NCBI GenBank assembly: GCA_051954695.1 | Contig: JBQCHL010000018.1 | Coordinates: forward strand, 124,001-188,000 | DNA length: 64,000 nucleotides | From: Terrimonas_A sp051954695 | Lineage (GTDB): Bacteria > Bacteroidota > Bacteroidia > Chitinophagales > Chitinophagaceae | Direction of reading: 5' to 3' | Part shown: positions 35,471-44,047 of the stretch, piece by piece | Layout of the letters: each line of letters begins with the position of its first letter | Position numbering within the stretch: position 1 is the stretch's first letter | Position numbers and translations under genes: made by a program | The notes under the pieces: model-generated | What the model was told of the DNA's origin: nothing | What the model saw: only the letters and a program-made list of their open reading frames with translations | The model's database searches: none

Positions 35471-37978
35471 ATGAAAATTGAAATGAATAATAACAGGAAA
35501 GCGGTCAATTATTTTATTCATGGTATATGGTTGCTTTGTTTGCTTCTGCCTGGTTATGCCGGTGTATCCCAGCCTTTGCGCTTGTGGTATGACAAACCCG
35601 CTTCCAAATGGGTAGAAGCCCTGCCTGTTGGGAATGGACGTATTGGGGGAATGGTTTTTGGCGGAGTGGAAGAAGAGTTGATCCAGTTGAATGAAAGCAC
35701 GCTTTACAGCGGAGGGCCGGTTAAAAGGAACATCAATCCAACAGCATATACCTATCTTCCACAGATAAGGGAAGCTTTGTTGAAAGAAGAAGATTATGAG
35801 AAAGCTGATCAGTTGACAAGAAAGATGCAGGGGCTGTTCACCGAATCATACATGCCTGTCGGTGATATCCTGATCAGACAACTGCTGAGCAATAAAAACG
35901 TTTCCGGTTACTATCGTGATCTTGATCTGCAAAAAGCTGTCGCCACTACGCGGTTTAGTGTTGACGGTATTACTTATACAAGGGAAGTCTTCTGCTCTGC
36001 CCCTTCCAATGTAATGGTCATACGACTTGTATCCAGTCGTAAAGGCGCTTTGAACCTGGAAGTAGCCGCTCAAAGCCAGTTGCGTTATCACTTATCGGTC
36101 GATAACAGCAATGAACTTGCAATAAGTGGAAAGGCGCCTGCTCATGTTGATCCGAGCTATTATAATCCCAAAGACAGGGAACATGTGATCTATGAAGATA
36201 CTTCAGGATGCAATGGCATGCGCTTCCAGTGTCGTATCAAAGCAATAGCCAATGATGGAAAGATAACAGGCGATTCTTCAGGTCTTCATGTGCAGAATGC
36301 AACTGAGCTTGTTTTATATGTTGCCATGGCAACCAGCTTTAACGGATTTGATAAGTGCCCTGATAAAGACGGAAAAGATGAGAAATCCATTGCCGCTTCC
36401 ATCATCGCTGAAGCTGTGAAGAGAACGTACAGCTCCTTATTGAAAGAGCATACAGCGGACTATCAGCAGTATTTTAACCGGGTATCATTCACGCTGAAAG
36501 ATACAAGTGCCGTTAATAAGTCTGTAAGCCTTCCGTCAGACGAACGTTTACTGGCTTATTCCAATGGAGCTTATGATCCTGCCCTGGAAACATTATACTT
36601 CCAGTATGGCCGTTATCTGCTTATCTCATCTTCAAGGCCGGGTGGGCCACCAGCTAACCTGCAAGGGTTATGGAATAAAGAATTGAGAGCGCCCTGGAGT
36701 TCCAACTATACCATTAATATCAATACACAAATGAATTACTGGCCGGTTGAAGTGACCAACCTGTCAGAAATGCATCAGCCCTTACTTGATTTTATCAAAA
36801 ACCTTTCCGTGACAGGAAAGAATACCGCCAATGAATTCTACAGGGCTAAGGGTTGGGTGGCCCATCACAATTCCGATATATGGGCTTGCTCCAACCCGGT
36901 AGGTGATGTAGGCAACGGCGATCCTGTTTGGGCTAACTGGTATATGGGAGGCAACTGGCTTTGCCAGCATTTATGGGAACATTATGCTTTTACAAAAGAC
37001 CAGACGTTTTTATCACAGGCATATCCTGTTATGAAAGAAGCTGCCTTGTTTACACTCGATTGGCTGGTAAAAGATGATGCCTCCGGTTATTGGGTGACAG
37101 CTCCATCCACTTCGCCGGAAAATGAATTCTTCGATAAGAATGGAAAAGGACAATCGGTATCGGTTGCTTCAACAATGGACATGTCGATCATCTGGGATCT
37201 ATTTACTAACGTGATTGAGGCATCACAAGCGTTGAGCCTTGATACTGAATTCAGGGACCAGTTGGTAGCGACCAGGACTAAACTATACCCGATGCATACC
37301 GGCAGCCAGGGTGAACTGCTTGAGTGGTATAAAGAATTCAAGGAAGTGGACCCCAAACACAGGCATGCATCACATTTGTTTGGATTGTTTCCCGGCCGGC
37401 AGATATCGCCAGCGCAAACGCCCGTATTTTTCAATGCTGCAAAGAAAACGTTGGAGATACGTGGTGATGAAGGTACAGGTTGGAGCCGTGGCTGGAAGAT
37501 CAACTGGTGGGCGCGACTACTCGACGGAGATCATGCCTATAAGCTGATCAGGAACCTGCTGCATTATTCCGGTGCTGACGGTAAAGGCGGTGGTGGCACT
37601 TATCCCAATTTTTTTGATGCTCATCCTCCATTCCAGATAGATGGAAATTTTGCCGGCACAGCAGGTATGGCAGAGATGCTGCTGCAAAGTCATTTGGGAG
37701 AAATACATTTACTTCCTGCGCTTCCTTCTGCATGGAAAGAGGGATCTGTAAAAGGATTAAAGGCAAGGGGAGGATTTGGGGTGAATATCGATTGGAAAGA
37801 TCATCACCTGGCTGGCGCAATCATCACTGCTGTTGCCGGTGGAGTATGCAGGGTGAAGTGTGATCGTCCTTTCACCATCCAGGGGCAAAAAACGTATCCG
37901 CAAAAAACCGGTGACAGTTACGTGCTTTCCTTTAATACTGTCAAAGGACATACCTATCGTATTATCACATCAAAATAA
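35471..37978 (+). CDS. GH95 alpha-L-fucosidase / alpha-L-galactosidase
   Basis: Exported inverting glycosidase of about 835 residues. The start at 35471 (or 35483) puts a hydrophobic signal segment (IHGIWLLCLLLPGYAGVSQ) near the N-terminus. Family marks are LWYDKPASKWVEALPVGNGR, GLWNKELRAPWSSNY, TININTQMNYWPVE and IDGNFAGTAGMAEML. The GH95 catalytic set is intact: Asn416 and Asn418, acid/base Glu550 in TSPEN and Asp724 in IDGNF, equivalent to Asn421, Asn423, Glu566 and Asp766 of Bifidobacterium AfcA. An N-terminal beta-sandwich, the (alpha/alpha)6 domain and a C-terminal beta domain can be traced. L-fucose versus L-galactose specificity is undecided. It is divergent from susC and is probably co-regulated with it. 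Confidence 0.92.
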   Translation: MKIEMNNNRKAVNYFIHGIWLLCLLLPGYAGVSQPLRLWYDKPASKWVEALPVGNGRIGGMVFGGVEEELIQLNESTLYSGGPVKRNINPTAYTYLPQIREALLKEEDYEKADQLTRKMQGLFTESYMPVGDILIRQLLSNKNVSGYYRDLDLQKAVATTRFSVDGITYTREVFCSAPSNVMVIRLVSSRKGALNLEVAAQSQLRYHLSVDNSNELAISGKAPAHVDPSYYNPKDREHVIYEDTSGCNGMRFQCRIKAIANDGKITGDSSGLHVQNATELVLYVAMATSFNGFDKCPDKDGKDEKSIAASIIAEAVKRTYSSLLKEHTADYQQYFNRVSFTLKDTSAVNKSVSLPSDERLLAYSNGAYDPALETLYFQYGRYLLISSSRPGGPPANLQGLWNKELRAPWSSNYTININTQMNYWPVEVTNLSEMHQPLLDFIKNLSVTGKNTANEFYRAKGWVAHHNSDIWACSNPVGDVGNGDPVWANWYMGGNWLCQHLWEHYAFTKDQTFLSQAYPVMKEAALFTLDWLVKDDASGYWVTAPSTSPENEFFDKNGKGQSVSVASTMDMSIIWDLFTNVIEASQALSLDTEFRDQLVATRTKLYPMHTGSQGELLEWYKEFKEVDPKHRHASHLFGLFPGRQISPAQTPVFFNAAKKTLEIRGDEGTGWSRGWKINWWARLLDGDHAYKLIRNLLHYSGADGKGGGGTYPNFFDAHPPFQIDGNFAGTAGMAEMLLQSHLGEIHLLPALPSAWKEGSVKGLKARGGFGVNIDWKDHHLAGAIITAVAGGVCRVKCDRPFTIQGQKTYPQKTGDSYVLSFNTVKGHTYRIITSK

Positions 37979-38028
37979 TTCCAGAGACCAATGAAAACTT
38001 CCAGAATGAATTCCGTATTCCTGCAGTA

Positions 38029-38044
38029 TGTAACAAAAGTTACA
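38029..38044. promoter_or_regulatory. Perfect inverted repeat, candidate Crp/Fnr autoregulatory site
   Basis: TGTAAC-AAAA-GTTACA is a perfect 6-bp-arm dyad with a 4-bp centre, 49 bp before the Crp/Fnr ATG at 38094. Spacing and geometry fit a Crp/Fnr dimer, although the half-site differs from the TGAY boxes of neighbouring genes, so it may be read by a different family member or by this protein itself. Confidence 0.5.
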
Positions 38045-38093
38045 CTGGATAATATACCTGGTTATATTTTTGTTTGTTTACAAAGACAATTAT

Positions 38094-38738
38094 ATGAGCA
38101 CTGAACAGTTAGCTGGTTTATTCCCGGGTCTGGAACCTGAATTGTACGAAGAAATGGAAAAAGCAGGTGTTGTTAAAGAAATACCTGCCGGCAGCATCGT
38201 ACTTCGGAAAGGGCAGGTGATCCGTTCAGCGATACTCGTGTTGGAAGGGGTGGTCAAGCTTTACCAGGAAGATGAAGATGGCGGTGAGTTTTTCATGTAT
38301 CATATTGAACCTGGGCAAGCATGTGCAGTATCGATGGTATGCAGTTACAGGCAGGAAACCAGCAATGTGCTGGCAAGTGCATTAACTGACGCGACTGTTC
38401 TGCTTATCCCGCTTTCTTATATGGATAAATGGATGAGTAAATACAAAAGCTGGCACTATTTCGTGACCAATTCCTACCGTTCGAGATACAGCGAATTGCT
38501 TAATACTGTCAGTGAGATCGCTTTTAAGAATATGGATGAAAGACTGGAGTTTTACCTGAAAAAGCAGGTTAAACAATTGGGAAAGCATGTACGCCTGACC
38601 CACCAGGATATTGCCACTGATCTCAATTCTTCAAGAGAAGTGATAAGCCGCCTAATGAAAAGAATGGAAAAGAATGGCTGGATCATCATTCATCGTAACT
38701 CCTTTGAATGGATAAAAGACGATCCTTCCGCTAAGTGA
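38094..38738 (+). CDS. Crp/Fnr-family transcriptional regulator
   Basis: Regulator of 214 residues with an N-terminal cyclic-nucleotide-binding-like beta-barrel (PAGSIVLRKGQVIRSAILVLEG, then FFMYHIEPGQACAVSMVCSY) and a C-terminal winged helix (LTHQDIATDLNSSREVISRLMKRM, the Crp recognition helix). It lacks the N-terminal Cys cluster of E. coli FNR, and no obvious [4Fe-4S] ligand set is present, so it is not a classical oxygen sensor; the ligand or redox signal is unknown. The start is ATG 38094, since upstream in-frame codons begin only with TTG. It opens the sulfur/respiration island and is the natural candidate to read the TGAY-N4-RTCA boxes around it. Confidence 0.9.
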   Translation: MSTEQLAGLFPGLEPELYEEMEKAGVVKEIPAGSIVLRKGQVIRSAILVLEGVVKLYQEDEDGGEFFMYHIEPGQACAVSMVCSYRQETSNVLASALTDATVLLIPLSYMDKWMSKYKSWHYFVTNSYRSRYSELLNTVSEIAFKNMDERLEFYLKKQVKQLGKHVRLTHQDIATDLNSSREVISRLMKRMEKNGWIIIHRNSFEWIKDDPSAK

Positions 38739-38750
38739 TCAAAATCACTG
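38735..38750. promoter_or_regulatory. FNR-like box upstream of the TauE-like permease
   Basis: AGTGAT-CAAA-ATCACT is a perfect dyad with 6-bp arms. It matches TGAT-N4-ATCA, the core of FNR-type sites, and starts at the end of the Crp/Fnr gene, 43 bp before the permease ATG at 38794. Confidence 0.6.
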
Positions 38751-38793
38751 TCCGGGCCGGACACACTTTGCAACTTGCAGCATAATTTTTATT

Positions 38794-39582
38794 ATGGAAA
38801 TAATGGGATATGCTGCAAGCTTATTGATAGGGCTCTCGCTGGGACTGATCGGCGGCGGTGGCTCTATTCTTACAATGCCGGTGCTGGTTTATCTTTTTCG
38901 GATATCTCCTTTGCTGGCTACTTCTTATTCATTATTTGTAGTAGGGGCTGTCAGCCTGTTTGGATTTATAGGACATTATAAGCAGAAGCTGGTGAACCTG
39001 CGGGTTGGTTTTTTATTTGGTTCATCTTCTATCGCTACAGTTTTCCTTACCAGGCACTTCCTGATCCCCCGTTTGCCGGCTGTGCTTTTCATGATCGATG
39101 GGTTTCAGGTAAGCACCAGTTTGGCAACAATGGTACTGTTTGCATTACTAATGATTACTGCGGCAACTGCAATGATCTTCAGTAAAAGGCAAACGGTGCA
39201 GCAGGATGCTGATAAAAAGAATCCGCTGTGGTTGGTTGTTTATGGAATGGCAGTAGGATTGGTGACAGGCGTATTGGGAGCGGGTGGCGGTTTCCTGCTT
39301 ATTCCTGCCCTGGTCTTTTTTGCCCGGCTGCCGATGAAAGTGGCTGTAGGTACATCGCTCCTGATCATCACGCTTAATTCTTTCTTTGGCGTCGTATCCG
39401 ATCTCGGCTATTTTGAGTTTGACTGGTGGTTATTGATCAGGATCGTTACCATCGCTTTTTCCGGCCTGGTTACCGGTATGTATCTAAGCCGGTTTATTCC
39501 TTCATGGAAATTGAAAAAAGGGTTTGGATGGTTTGTGTTGGCCATGGGAATTTATATCCTGTTGGCGGAGCTGACAAAATAG
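38794..39582 (+). CDS. TSUP/TauE-SafE-family membrane permease
   Basis: Inner-membrane protein of 262 residues with eight predicted helices in two repeats. The two halves each carry the family glycine motif: GLSLGLIGGGGSILTMPVL near residue 14 and GLVTGVLGAGGGFLLIPALV near residue 157. Family members export or import sulfite, sulfoacetate, thiosulfate or related sulfur anions. The neighbours (persulfide dioxygenase-rhodanese, YeeE/YedE pair) point to sulfite or thiosulfate. It lies 55 bp after the Crp/Fnr gene with its own FNR-like box, so it probably forms the first gene of the downstream sulfur unit. Confidence 0.88.
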   Translation: MEIMGYAASLLIGLSLGLIGGGGSILTMPVLVYLFRISPLLATSYSLFVVGAVSLFGFIGHYKQKLVNLRVGFLFGSSSIATVFLTRHFLIPRLPAVLFMIDGFQVSTSLATMVLFALLMITAATAMIFSKRQTVQQDADKKNPLWLVVYGMAVGLVTGVLGAGGGFLLIPALVFFARLPMKVAVGTSLLIITLNSFFGVVSDLGYFEFDWWLLIRIVTIAFSGLVTGMYLSRFIPSWKLKKGFGWFVLAMGIYILLAELTK

Positions 39583-39593
39583 TGATCCTTAAG

Positions 39594-39605
39594 TGACAAA
39601 TGTCA
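39594..39605. promoter_or_regulatory. FNR-like box upstream of the persulfide dioxygenase fusion
   Basis: TGAC-AAAT-GTCA fits TGAY-N4-RTCA and lies 49 bp before the ATG at 39655, in the 72-bp gap after the permease gene. Confidence 0.5.
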
Positions 39606-39654
39606 TAGATGATGCAGATCGGTAAACGGAACTTTGAAGCCTAAAACAAGTAAT

Positions 39655-41076
39655 ATGAAAATTGAACAGATCTATACCGGATGTTTGGCCCAGGGAGCCT
39701 ATTATATTGAAAGCGATGGAGAAGCTGCCATAGTGGACCCGCTTCGGGAAGTAGCGCCTTATATAAAAAAGGCGGAGGACAATGGAGCCAAGATCAAATA
39801 CGTGCTTGAAACACATTTTCACGCAGACTTTGTATCAGGCCATCTTGACCTGGCAAAAAAAACCGGGGCAAAGATTGTGTATGGCCCAATGGCTGAACCT
39901 GCTTTTGATTTTTATCCTGCCTGGGACCAGGAGGAGTTGAAATTAGGAAAACTCAGGATCCGTGTGATCCATACGCCAGGCCATACCATGGAAAGCTCTT
40001 GTTATCTTTTGCTGGATGAAAATGGGAAAGAAACGGCATTGTTCAGCGGCGACACTCTTTTTATCGGAGATGTTGGCCGGCCTGATCTTGCGCAAAAAGT
40101 GAATGCTGAACTCACCCAGGATAAACTGGCTGGTTATCTTTATGATTCACTGAGAGAAAAGATCATGCCTCTTCCAGATGATATCATTGTTTATCCTGCA
40201 CATGGCGCCGGAAGTGCCTGTGGCAAAAACATGAGCCGGGAAACTACCGATACTTTGGGGCACCAGAAACAGGTAAACTATGCATTGCGCCCGGACCTGG
40301 GCCGTGATGAATTTATAAAAGAAGTAACAGAAGGGTTGGTGGCACCACCTGCTTACTTTCCTTCCAACGTGCTGATGAATATCCATGGTTATGAAAGTAT
40401 AGATAAGGTATTGCTTCGCGGGCTACATGGATTGGACCCGGATGCCTTTGAAGCAATGGCAAATGAGCATGATGCCCTGATCCTTGATGTGAGGGCTGCC
40501 CAGGTATTTGCAAAAGCTTTCATTCCCAATTCGATCAACATCGGGCTTGCAGGTTCTTTTGCCCCATGGGTTGGAACGCTGATCACTGATATACGCCAGC
40601 CAGTATTGCTGGTTGCAGATAAAGGAAGCGAAGAAGAGACCGTTACCCGTCTTAGTCGTGTAGGGTATGACAATGTATTAGGTTACCTGGAAGGAGGGAT
40701 GGATGCATGGCTGCAGGCTGGTAAAGAGGTGGATAGTATAAAAAGTATCAGTGCCGCAGCATTGGCTGATATCATGCAGGCCGATCCTTCTGTTCAGATC
40801 ATCGATGTAAGAAAAAGGAGCGAGTATATGAGTGAGCATGTAATTGATGCGGTGAATGCTCCATTGGATTTTATCAATGAAATAATGCCCTCCATTGATA
40901 GAAATAAAAAAGCGTATGTTCATTGTGCCGGAGGTTACCGGTCAATGATCTTTACATCTATCCTTCGTGCACGCGGTTATGAAAACCTGGTGGATGTGCA
41001 GGGTGGGTTTAAAGCGCTGAAAGAAACAGATCGTTTCAGGATAACAGAATATGTTTGTCCAACCACTCTTTTATAA
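39655..41076 (+). CDS. Persulfide dioxygenase-rhodanese fusion (MBL-fold plus two rhodanese domains)
   Basis: Cytosolic protein of 473 residues. An N-terminal ETHE1-like metallo-beta-lactamase domain (residues 1-240) holds THFHADFVSG, HTPGHTMESSCYLL and SGDTLFIGDVGRPDL, the iron-ligand and signature motifs of glutathione-persulfide dioxygenases. Two rhodanese domains follow. The second has the active-site loop HCAGGYRS with its catalytic Cys (near residue 425); the first has ADKGSEEE where the Cys should be and is presumably inactive. This layout is known for sulfide-detoxifying fusions that turn persulfide into sulfite and thiosulfate. The start is ATG 39655. The YeeE/YedE gene follows within 8 bp and probably shares the transcript. 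Confidence 0.9.
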   Translation: MKIEQIYTGCLAQGAYYIESDGEAAIVDPLREVAPYIKKAEDNGAKIKYVLETHFHADFVSGHLDLAKKTGAKIVYGPMAEPAFDFYPAWDQEELKLGKLRIRVIHTPGHTMESSCYLLLDENGKETALFSGDTLFIGDVGRPDLAQKVNAELTQDKLAGYLYDSLREKIMPLPDDIIVYPAHGAGSACGKNMSRETTDTLGHQKQVNYALRPDLGRDEFIKEVTEGLVAPPAYFPSNVLMNIHGYESIDKVLLRGLHGLDPDAFEAMANEHDALILDVRAAQVFAKAFIPNSINIGLAGSFAPWVGTLITDIRQPVLLVADKGSEEETVTRLSRVGYDNVLGYLEGGMDAWLQAGKEVDSIKSISAAALADIMQADPSVQIIDVRKRSEYMSEHVIDAVNAPLDFINEIMPSIDRNKKAYVHCAGGYRSMIFTSILRARGYENLVDVQGGFKALKETDRFRITEYVCPTTLL

Positions 41077-41084
41077 ACTCAGTT

Positions 41085-41648
41085 ATGATAGATTTTTTGA
41101 AACATCCATGGCCCTGGTACATAGCAGGGCCACTTATTGGTTTGACGGTCCCGCTATTGCTGCTATTGGGCAATAAGCATTTTGGTATTTCCGCTAACCT
41201 GCGGCATGTTTGTGCCGCTTGTTTTCCTGCAGGCATTTCTTTTTTTCAATACGACTGGAAAAAGGAAGCCTGGAATCTTTTCTTTACCGGAGGCATATTC
41301 CTGGGTGCTATGCTTGTATCCAAATGGCTGGCCAATCCCGCTCCTGTGATCGTTGATCCGGGCCTGACCAGCGAACTTGCCGGTTATGGTATCTCCACAA
41401 AAGGAGGATTGATGCCGGCTGAACTGTTTTCCTGGAGCAGTTTGTTCAGTTTACGCGGGCTCGTCCTGCTGATAGGAGGTGGTTTCCTGGTAGGTTTTGG
41501 AACCCGCTATGCAGGTGGCTGCACTTCTGGCCATGCTATTATGGGGCTGAGCACTTTGCAATGGCCTTCACTTATAGCAACTATTATGTTCATGATCGGC
41601 GGTTTCTTAACAGCCAATCTTATTCTTCCTCTCATTTTACAGTTATAA
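41085..41648 (+). CDS. YeeE/YedE-family membrane protein (thiosulfate-type transporter half)
   Basis: Membrane protein of 187 residues with about five hydrophobic helices. The motif GTRYAGGCTSGHAIMG near the C-terminus is the conserved Cys-containing YeeE/YedE sequence; family members move thiosulfate or sulfur equivalents across the inner membrane. It lies 8 bp after the persulfide dioxygenase gene and 9 bp before the second half-gene, so the pair looks like a split two-component form of one carrier. The start ATG 41085 gives MIDFLKHPWPWY; a TTG at 41055 is less likely. Confidence 0.88.
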   Translation: MIDFLKHPWPWYIAGPLIGLTVPLLLLLGNKHFGISANLRHVCAACFPAGISFFQYDWKKEAWNLFFTGGIFLGAMLVSKWLANPAPVIVDPGLTSELAGYGISTKGGLMPAELFSWSSLFSLRGLVLLIGGGFLVGFGTRYAGGCTSGHAIMGLSTLQWPSLIATIMFMIGGFLTANLILPLILQL

Positions 41649-41657
41649 TCATTTAGC

Positions 41658-42194
41658 ATGAGTTCGTCCTTAACTAAAAATAAACCACAGGCAGCAGGAT
41701 CTTCTGCACAGGAACCACTCGACTTTGAAGTGCGTTCGCTGGACACGATATGTGTGAATGAATCAAAGCAGCATCATCCCTGGTGGCACAACCTGAAATA
41801 TCTTGTGGCAGGCATGTTGCTGGGCATAATCTTTGTAAAAGCAGAGATCGTTTCATGGTACCGTATCCAGGAGATGTTCCGGTTGCAAAGTTTTCACATG
41901 TACGGAGTGATCGGTTCAGCTGTTATTACCGGCGTTGTTTCCGTATGGCTCATCAAACGTTTCCGTATCAGAACGATCTATGGTGAGCCAATCGTTTTTC
42001 ACCCCAAGAAGTTCAATAAGGGGCAGATATACGGAGGATTGTTGTTTGGAACAGGCTGGGCACTTACCGGAGCCTGCCCCGGACCATTGTTTGCCCAGAT
42101 AGGTACAGGTTTCACTGTTGTTGCAATAGTAGTATTAAGTGCTATTGCCGGTACCTGGACCTATGGATTCTTAAGGGAACGGCTTCCGCATTGA
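41658..42194 (+). CDS. DUF6691/YeeE-YedE-family partner membrane protein
   Basis: Membrane protein of 178 residues with about four helices after a soluble N-terminal region (about 50 residues). The motif GTGWALTGACPGPLFAQIG carries the conserved Cys of the YeeE/YedE repeat. It is the second half of the split carrier and completes the sulfur unit. It is convergent with the alcohol dehydrogenase gene, with only 4 bp between the stops. Specific substrate (thiosulfate, sulfite or another sulfur anion) is inferred from neighbours only. Confidence 0.85.
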   Translation: MSSSLTKNKPQAAGSSAQEPLDFEVRSLDTICVNESKQHHPWWHNLKYLVAGMLLGIIFVKAEIVSWYRIQEMFRLQSFHMYGVIGSAVITGVVSVWLIKRFRIRTIYGEPIVFHPKKFNKGQIYGGLLFGTGWALTGACPGPLFAQIGTGFTVVAIVVLSAIAGTWTYGFLRERLPH

Positions 42195-42198
42195 TTGA

Positions 42199-43239
42199 TC
42201 ACTCATTGCTCATGATCACTTTGAGCGATTTGCTTTCTGCTGCATGAGAAAAAGTATCATACGCCGCCATGATCTCGGATAATTTGAAGCGGTGTGTGAT
42301 CAGTTGCTCCGGTTTGAGCTTTGCTGACTGCACGGTTTTCAGCAACATGGATGTGGTTACAGTATCTACCAGTCTTGTAGTGATGGTAATGTTTTTGGAC
42401 CATAGTGTTTCAAGATGGATCTCTGCGCTTTTGCCATGCACGCCGATATTCGCGATCCTTCCTCCCGGAGCAATGATCTCCTGGCAAAGCCCGAAGGTAG
42501 CCGGTATGCCTACTGCTTCAATAGCAACATCCACGCCTACACCGTTGGTAAGTTGATTGATACTGTTTGTTGCATTTGAACTGGCATTATTGATCAGATG
42601 GGTGGCCCCGAATTTTTTGGCAACAGCCAACCGGTTTTCATCGGGGTCGATCATAATAATACTGGCCGGTGAATAAAACTGTGCGGTAAGCAATGCTGCA
42701 AGACCGATTGGCCCGGCACCTACAATAGCAATAGTATCGCCTGGTTGAACCTTCCCGTTCAATACGCCGCATTCAAATCCTGTTGGAAGGATATCGCTCA
42801 GCATCACCAGTGCTTCTTCATCCATGCCCGGAGGAACCAGGTACAGGCTTGTATCTGCATGCGGGATGCGTACGTATTCCGCCTGTGTGCCGTCTATCAT
42901 ATTACCCAGTATCCAACCGCCATCTTCACAATGTGAATACATGCCTTTCCTGCAGTAAGCACATTTACCGCAGGAAGTGATGCAGGAGATCAATACATGA
43001 TCCCCTTTTTTGAAATTGCTTACGGAAGAGCCTGTTTCTTCAATTATGCCAACCCCTTCGTGGCCAAGGGTGCGTCCATCAGTAACGGTTGCAACATCTC
43101 CTTTCAATATATGAAGATCGGTGCCACAGATAGTGGTCTTGTATATTTTTACGATCGCATCGGTTGGATGTTGTAAAACCGGTTTGGGTTTTTCCTCCCA
43201 TGATTTCTGGCCGGGGCCATGGTATACGAGTGCTTTCAT
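42199..43239 (-). CDS. Zinc-dependent medium-chain alcohol dehydrogenase
   Basis: NAD(P)-linked dehydrogenase of 346 residues. The catalytic zinc site is TTICGTDLH (Cys near residue 38) and GHEGVGIIEE (His-Glu near residue 60). The structural zinc site is the four-Cys loop CGKCAYCRKGMYSHC near residue 90. The Rossmann motif IVGAGPIGLAALL is near residue 172. The branch resembles secondary-alcohol or isopropanol-type dehydrogenases, but the substrate is not determined. An FNR-like box lies 71 bp upstream, so expression at low oxygen is plausible, perhaps for fermentative alcohol formation or NADH balance. Confidence 0.88.
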   Translation of the reverse strand: MKALVYHGPGQKSWEEKPKPVLQHPTDAIVKIYKTTICGTDLHILKGDVATVTDGRTLGHEGVGIIEETGSSVSNFKKGDHVLISCITSCGKCAYCRKGMYSHCEDGGWILGNMIDGTQAEYVRIPHADTSLYLVPPGMDEEALVMLSDILPTGFECGVLNGKVQPGDTIAIVGAGPIGLAALLTAQFYSPASIIMIDPDENRLAVAKKFGATHLINNASSNATNSINQLTNGVGVDVAIEAVGIPATFGLCQEIIAPGGRIANIGVHGKSAEIHLETLWSKNITITTRLVDTVTTSMLLKTVQSAKLKPEQLITHRFKLSEIMAAYDTFSHAAESKSLKVIMSNE

Positions 43240-43309
43240 GTTTTATAGTTTTAAAACAAATATAAAAACTGCAGAAGGGGGATCGGGTGATGCAGGTTTT
43301 TCACTGAAG

Positions 43310-43321
43310 TGATTTACATCA
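43310..43321. promoter_or_regulatory. FNR-like box upstream of the alcohol dehydrogenase
   Basis: TGAT-TTAC-ATCA is a perfect FNR-type core in the 97-bp gap between the SafE-like gene and the alcohol dehydrogenase, 71 bp before its ATG at 43239. Confidence 0.55.
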
Positions 43322-43336
43322 TAAAGAGAGGCGTTC

Positions 43337-44047
43337 TTAATGGCAGGATATCTTTTCAATATCATTTTGGGTCAATTCCGGGCTCAGGTAGGGGATTCCC
43401 AGGTTAAGCCCGCGGATGATCAGCAATAGCCCCATGCCTGCAATAATATAAGGAGACAATTTGCCTAACCATTTTCTCCCCTGCCATCCAAGCCTGCGGA
43501 CCGCATAAGCTGCGAACATCATTGCAGGCAATGTGCCTGCACCAAACAGCAGCATAAATGAAACTGAATCAACAACGTTTCCCAATGAAATGGCCGCTAT
43601 GGCTGCTATGTATACCATGCCACAGGGAAGCAACCCGTTTGCCATGCCGAGAAGGAAGGCGCCACCAGGGCGACGGGCAGTTTTCAGCAAACGGAATATT
43701 AATGAACTGATGAACTGATAAAAACCTTTCATAAATGAAAAGGGCTTTGCACTTCTCCCTGCAAAATAACCAAGGGCCGCAATAAGCACTACAAGCCCTG
43801 CTACAATTGAAACAGATTGCTGATAACCGGCCGATAAAATACCTGTTCCTGCAAGGCCGGCCAAAGCGCCGATCAAACCATAGGTACTGATCCTTCCGGC
43901 CTGGTAGGAGAGAAGGATGAATGCTTTGCTTTTGGGATCAACGCCACCTACAGGAATTGCCAGGCTTAAAGGCCCGCACATGCCAATGCAATGCAGGCTT
44001 CCCGCCAACCCTAATAAAAAGCCAGGTATAATGGCTCCTGCACTCAT
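43337..44047 (-). CDS. SafE/CcdA-like sulfite-exporter-family membrane protein of the cbb3 cluster
   Basis: Membrane protein of 236 residues with about six helices. The N-terminal GFLLGLAGSLHCIGMCGPLSLA motif contains the Cys pair (CIGMC) of the heavy-metal transport/SafE family that neighbours cbb3 oxidase genes in many bacteria, and a second segment, FLLGMANGLLPCGMVYIA, holds another conserved Cys. The likely role is copper or thiol handling during oxidase maturation. Its start overlaps the end of ccoH by 4 bp, so it is translationally coupled to it. It ends the operon. Confidence 0.85.
   Translation of the reverse strand: MSAGAIIPGFLLGLAGSLHCIGMCGPLSLAIPVGGVDPKSKAFILLSYQAGRISTYGLIGALAGLAGTGILSAGYQQSVSIVAGLVVLIAALGYFAGRSAKPFSFMKGFYQFISSLIFRLLKTARRPGGAFLLGMANGLLPCGMVYIAAIAAISLGNVVDSVSFMLLFGAGTLPAMMFAAYAVRRLGWQGRKWLGKLSPYIIAGMGLLLIIRGLNLGIPYLSPELTQNDIEKISCH

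Noticed and set aside
37087..37820. Minus-strand frames of 90-138 residues within GH95
   Set aside because: They overlap the catalytic region of GH95 in antisense and lack any family feature.
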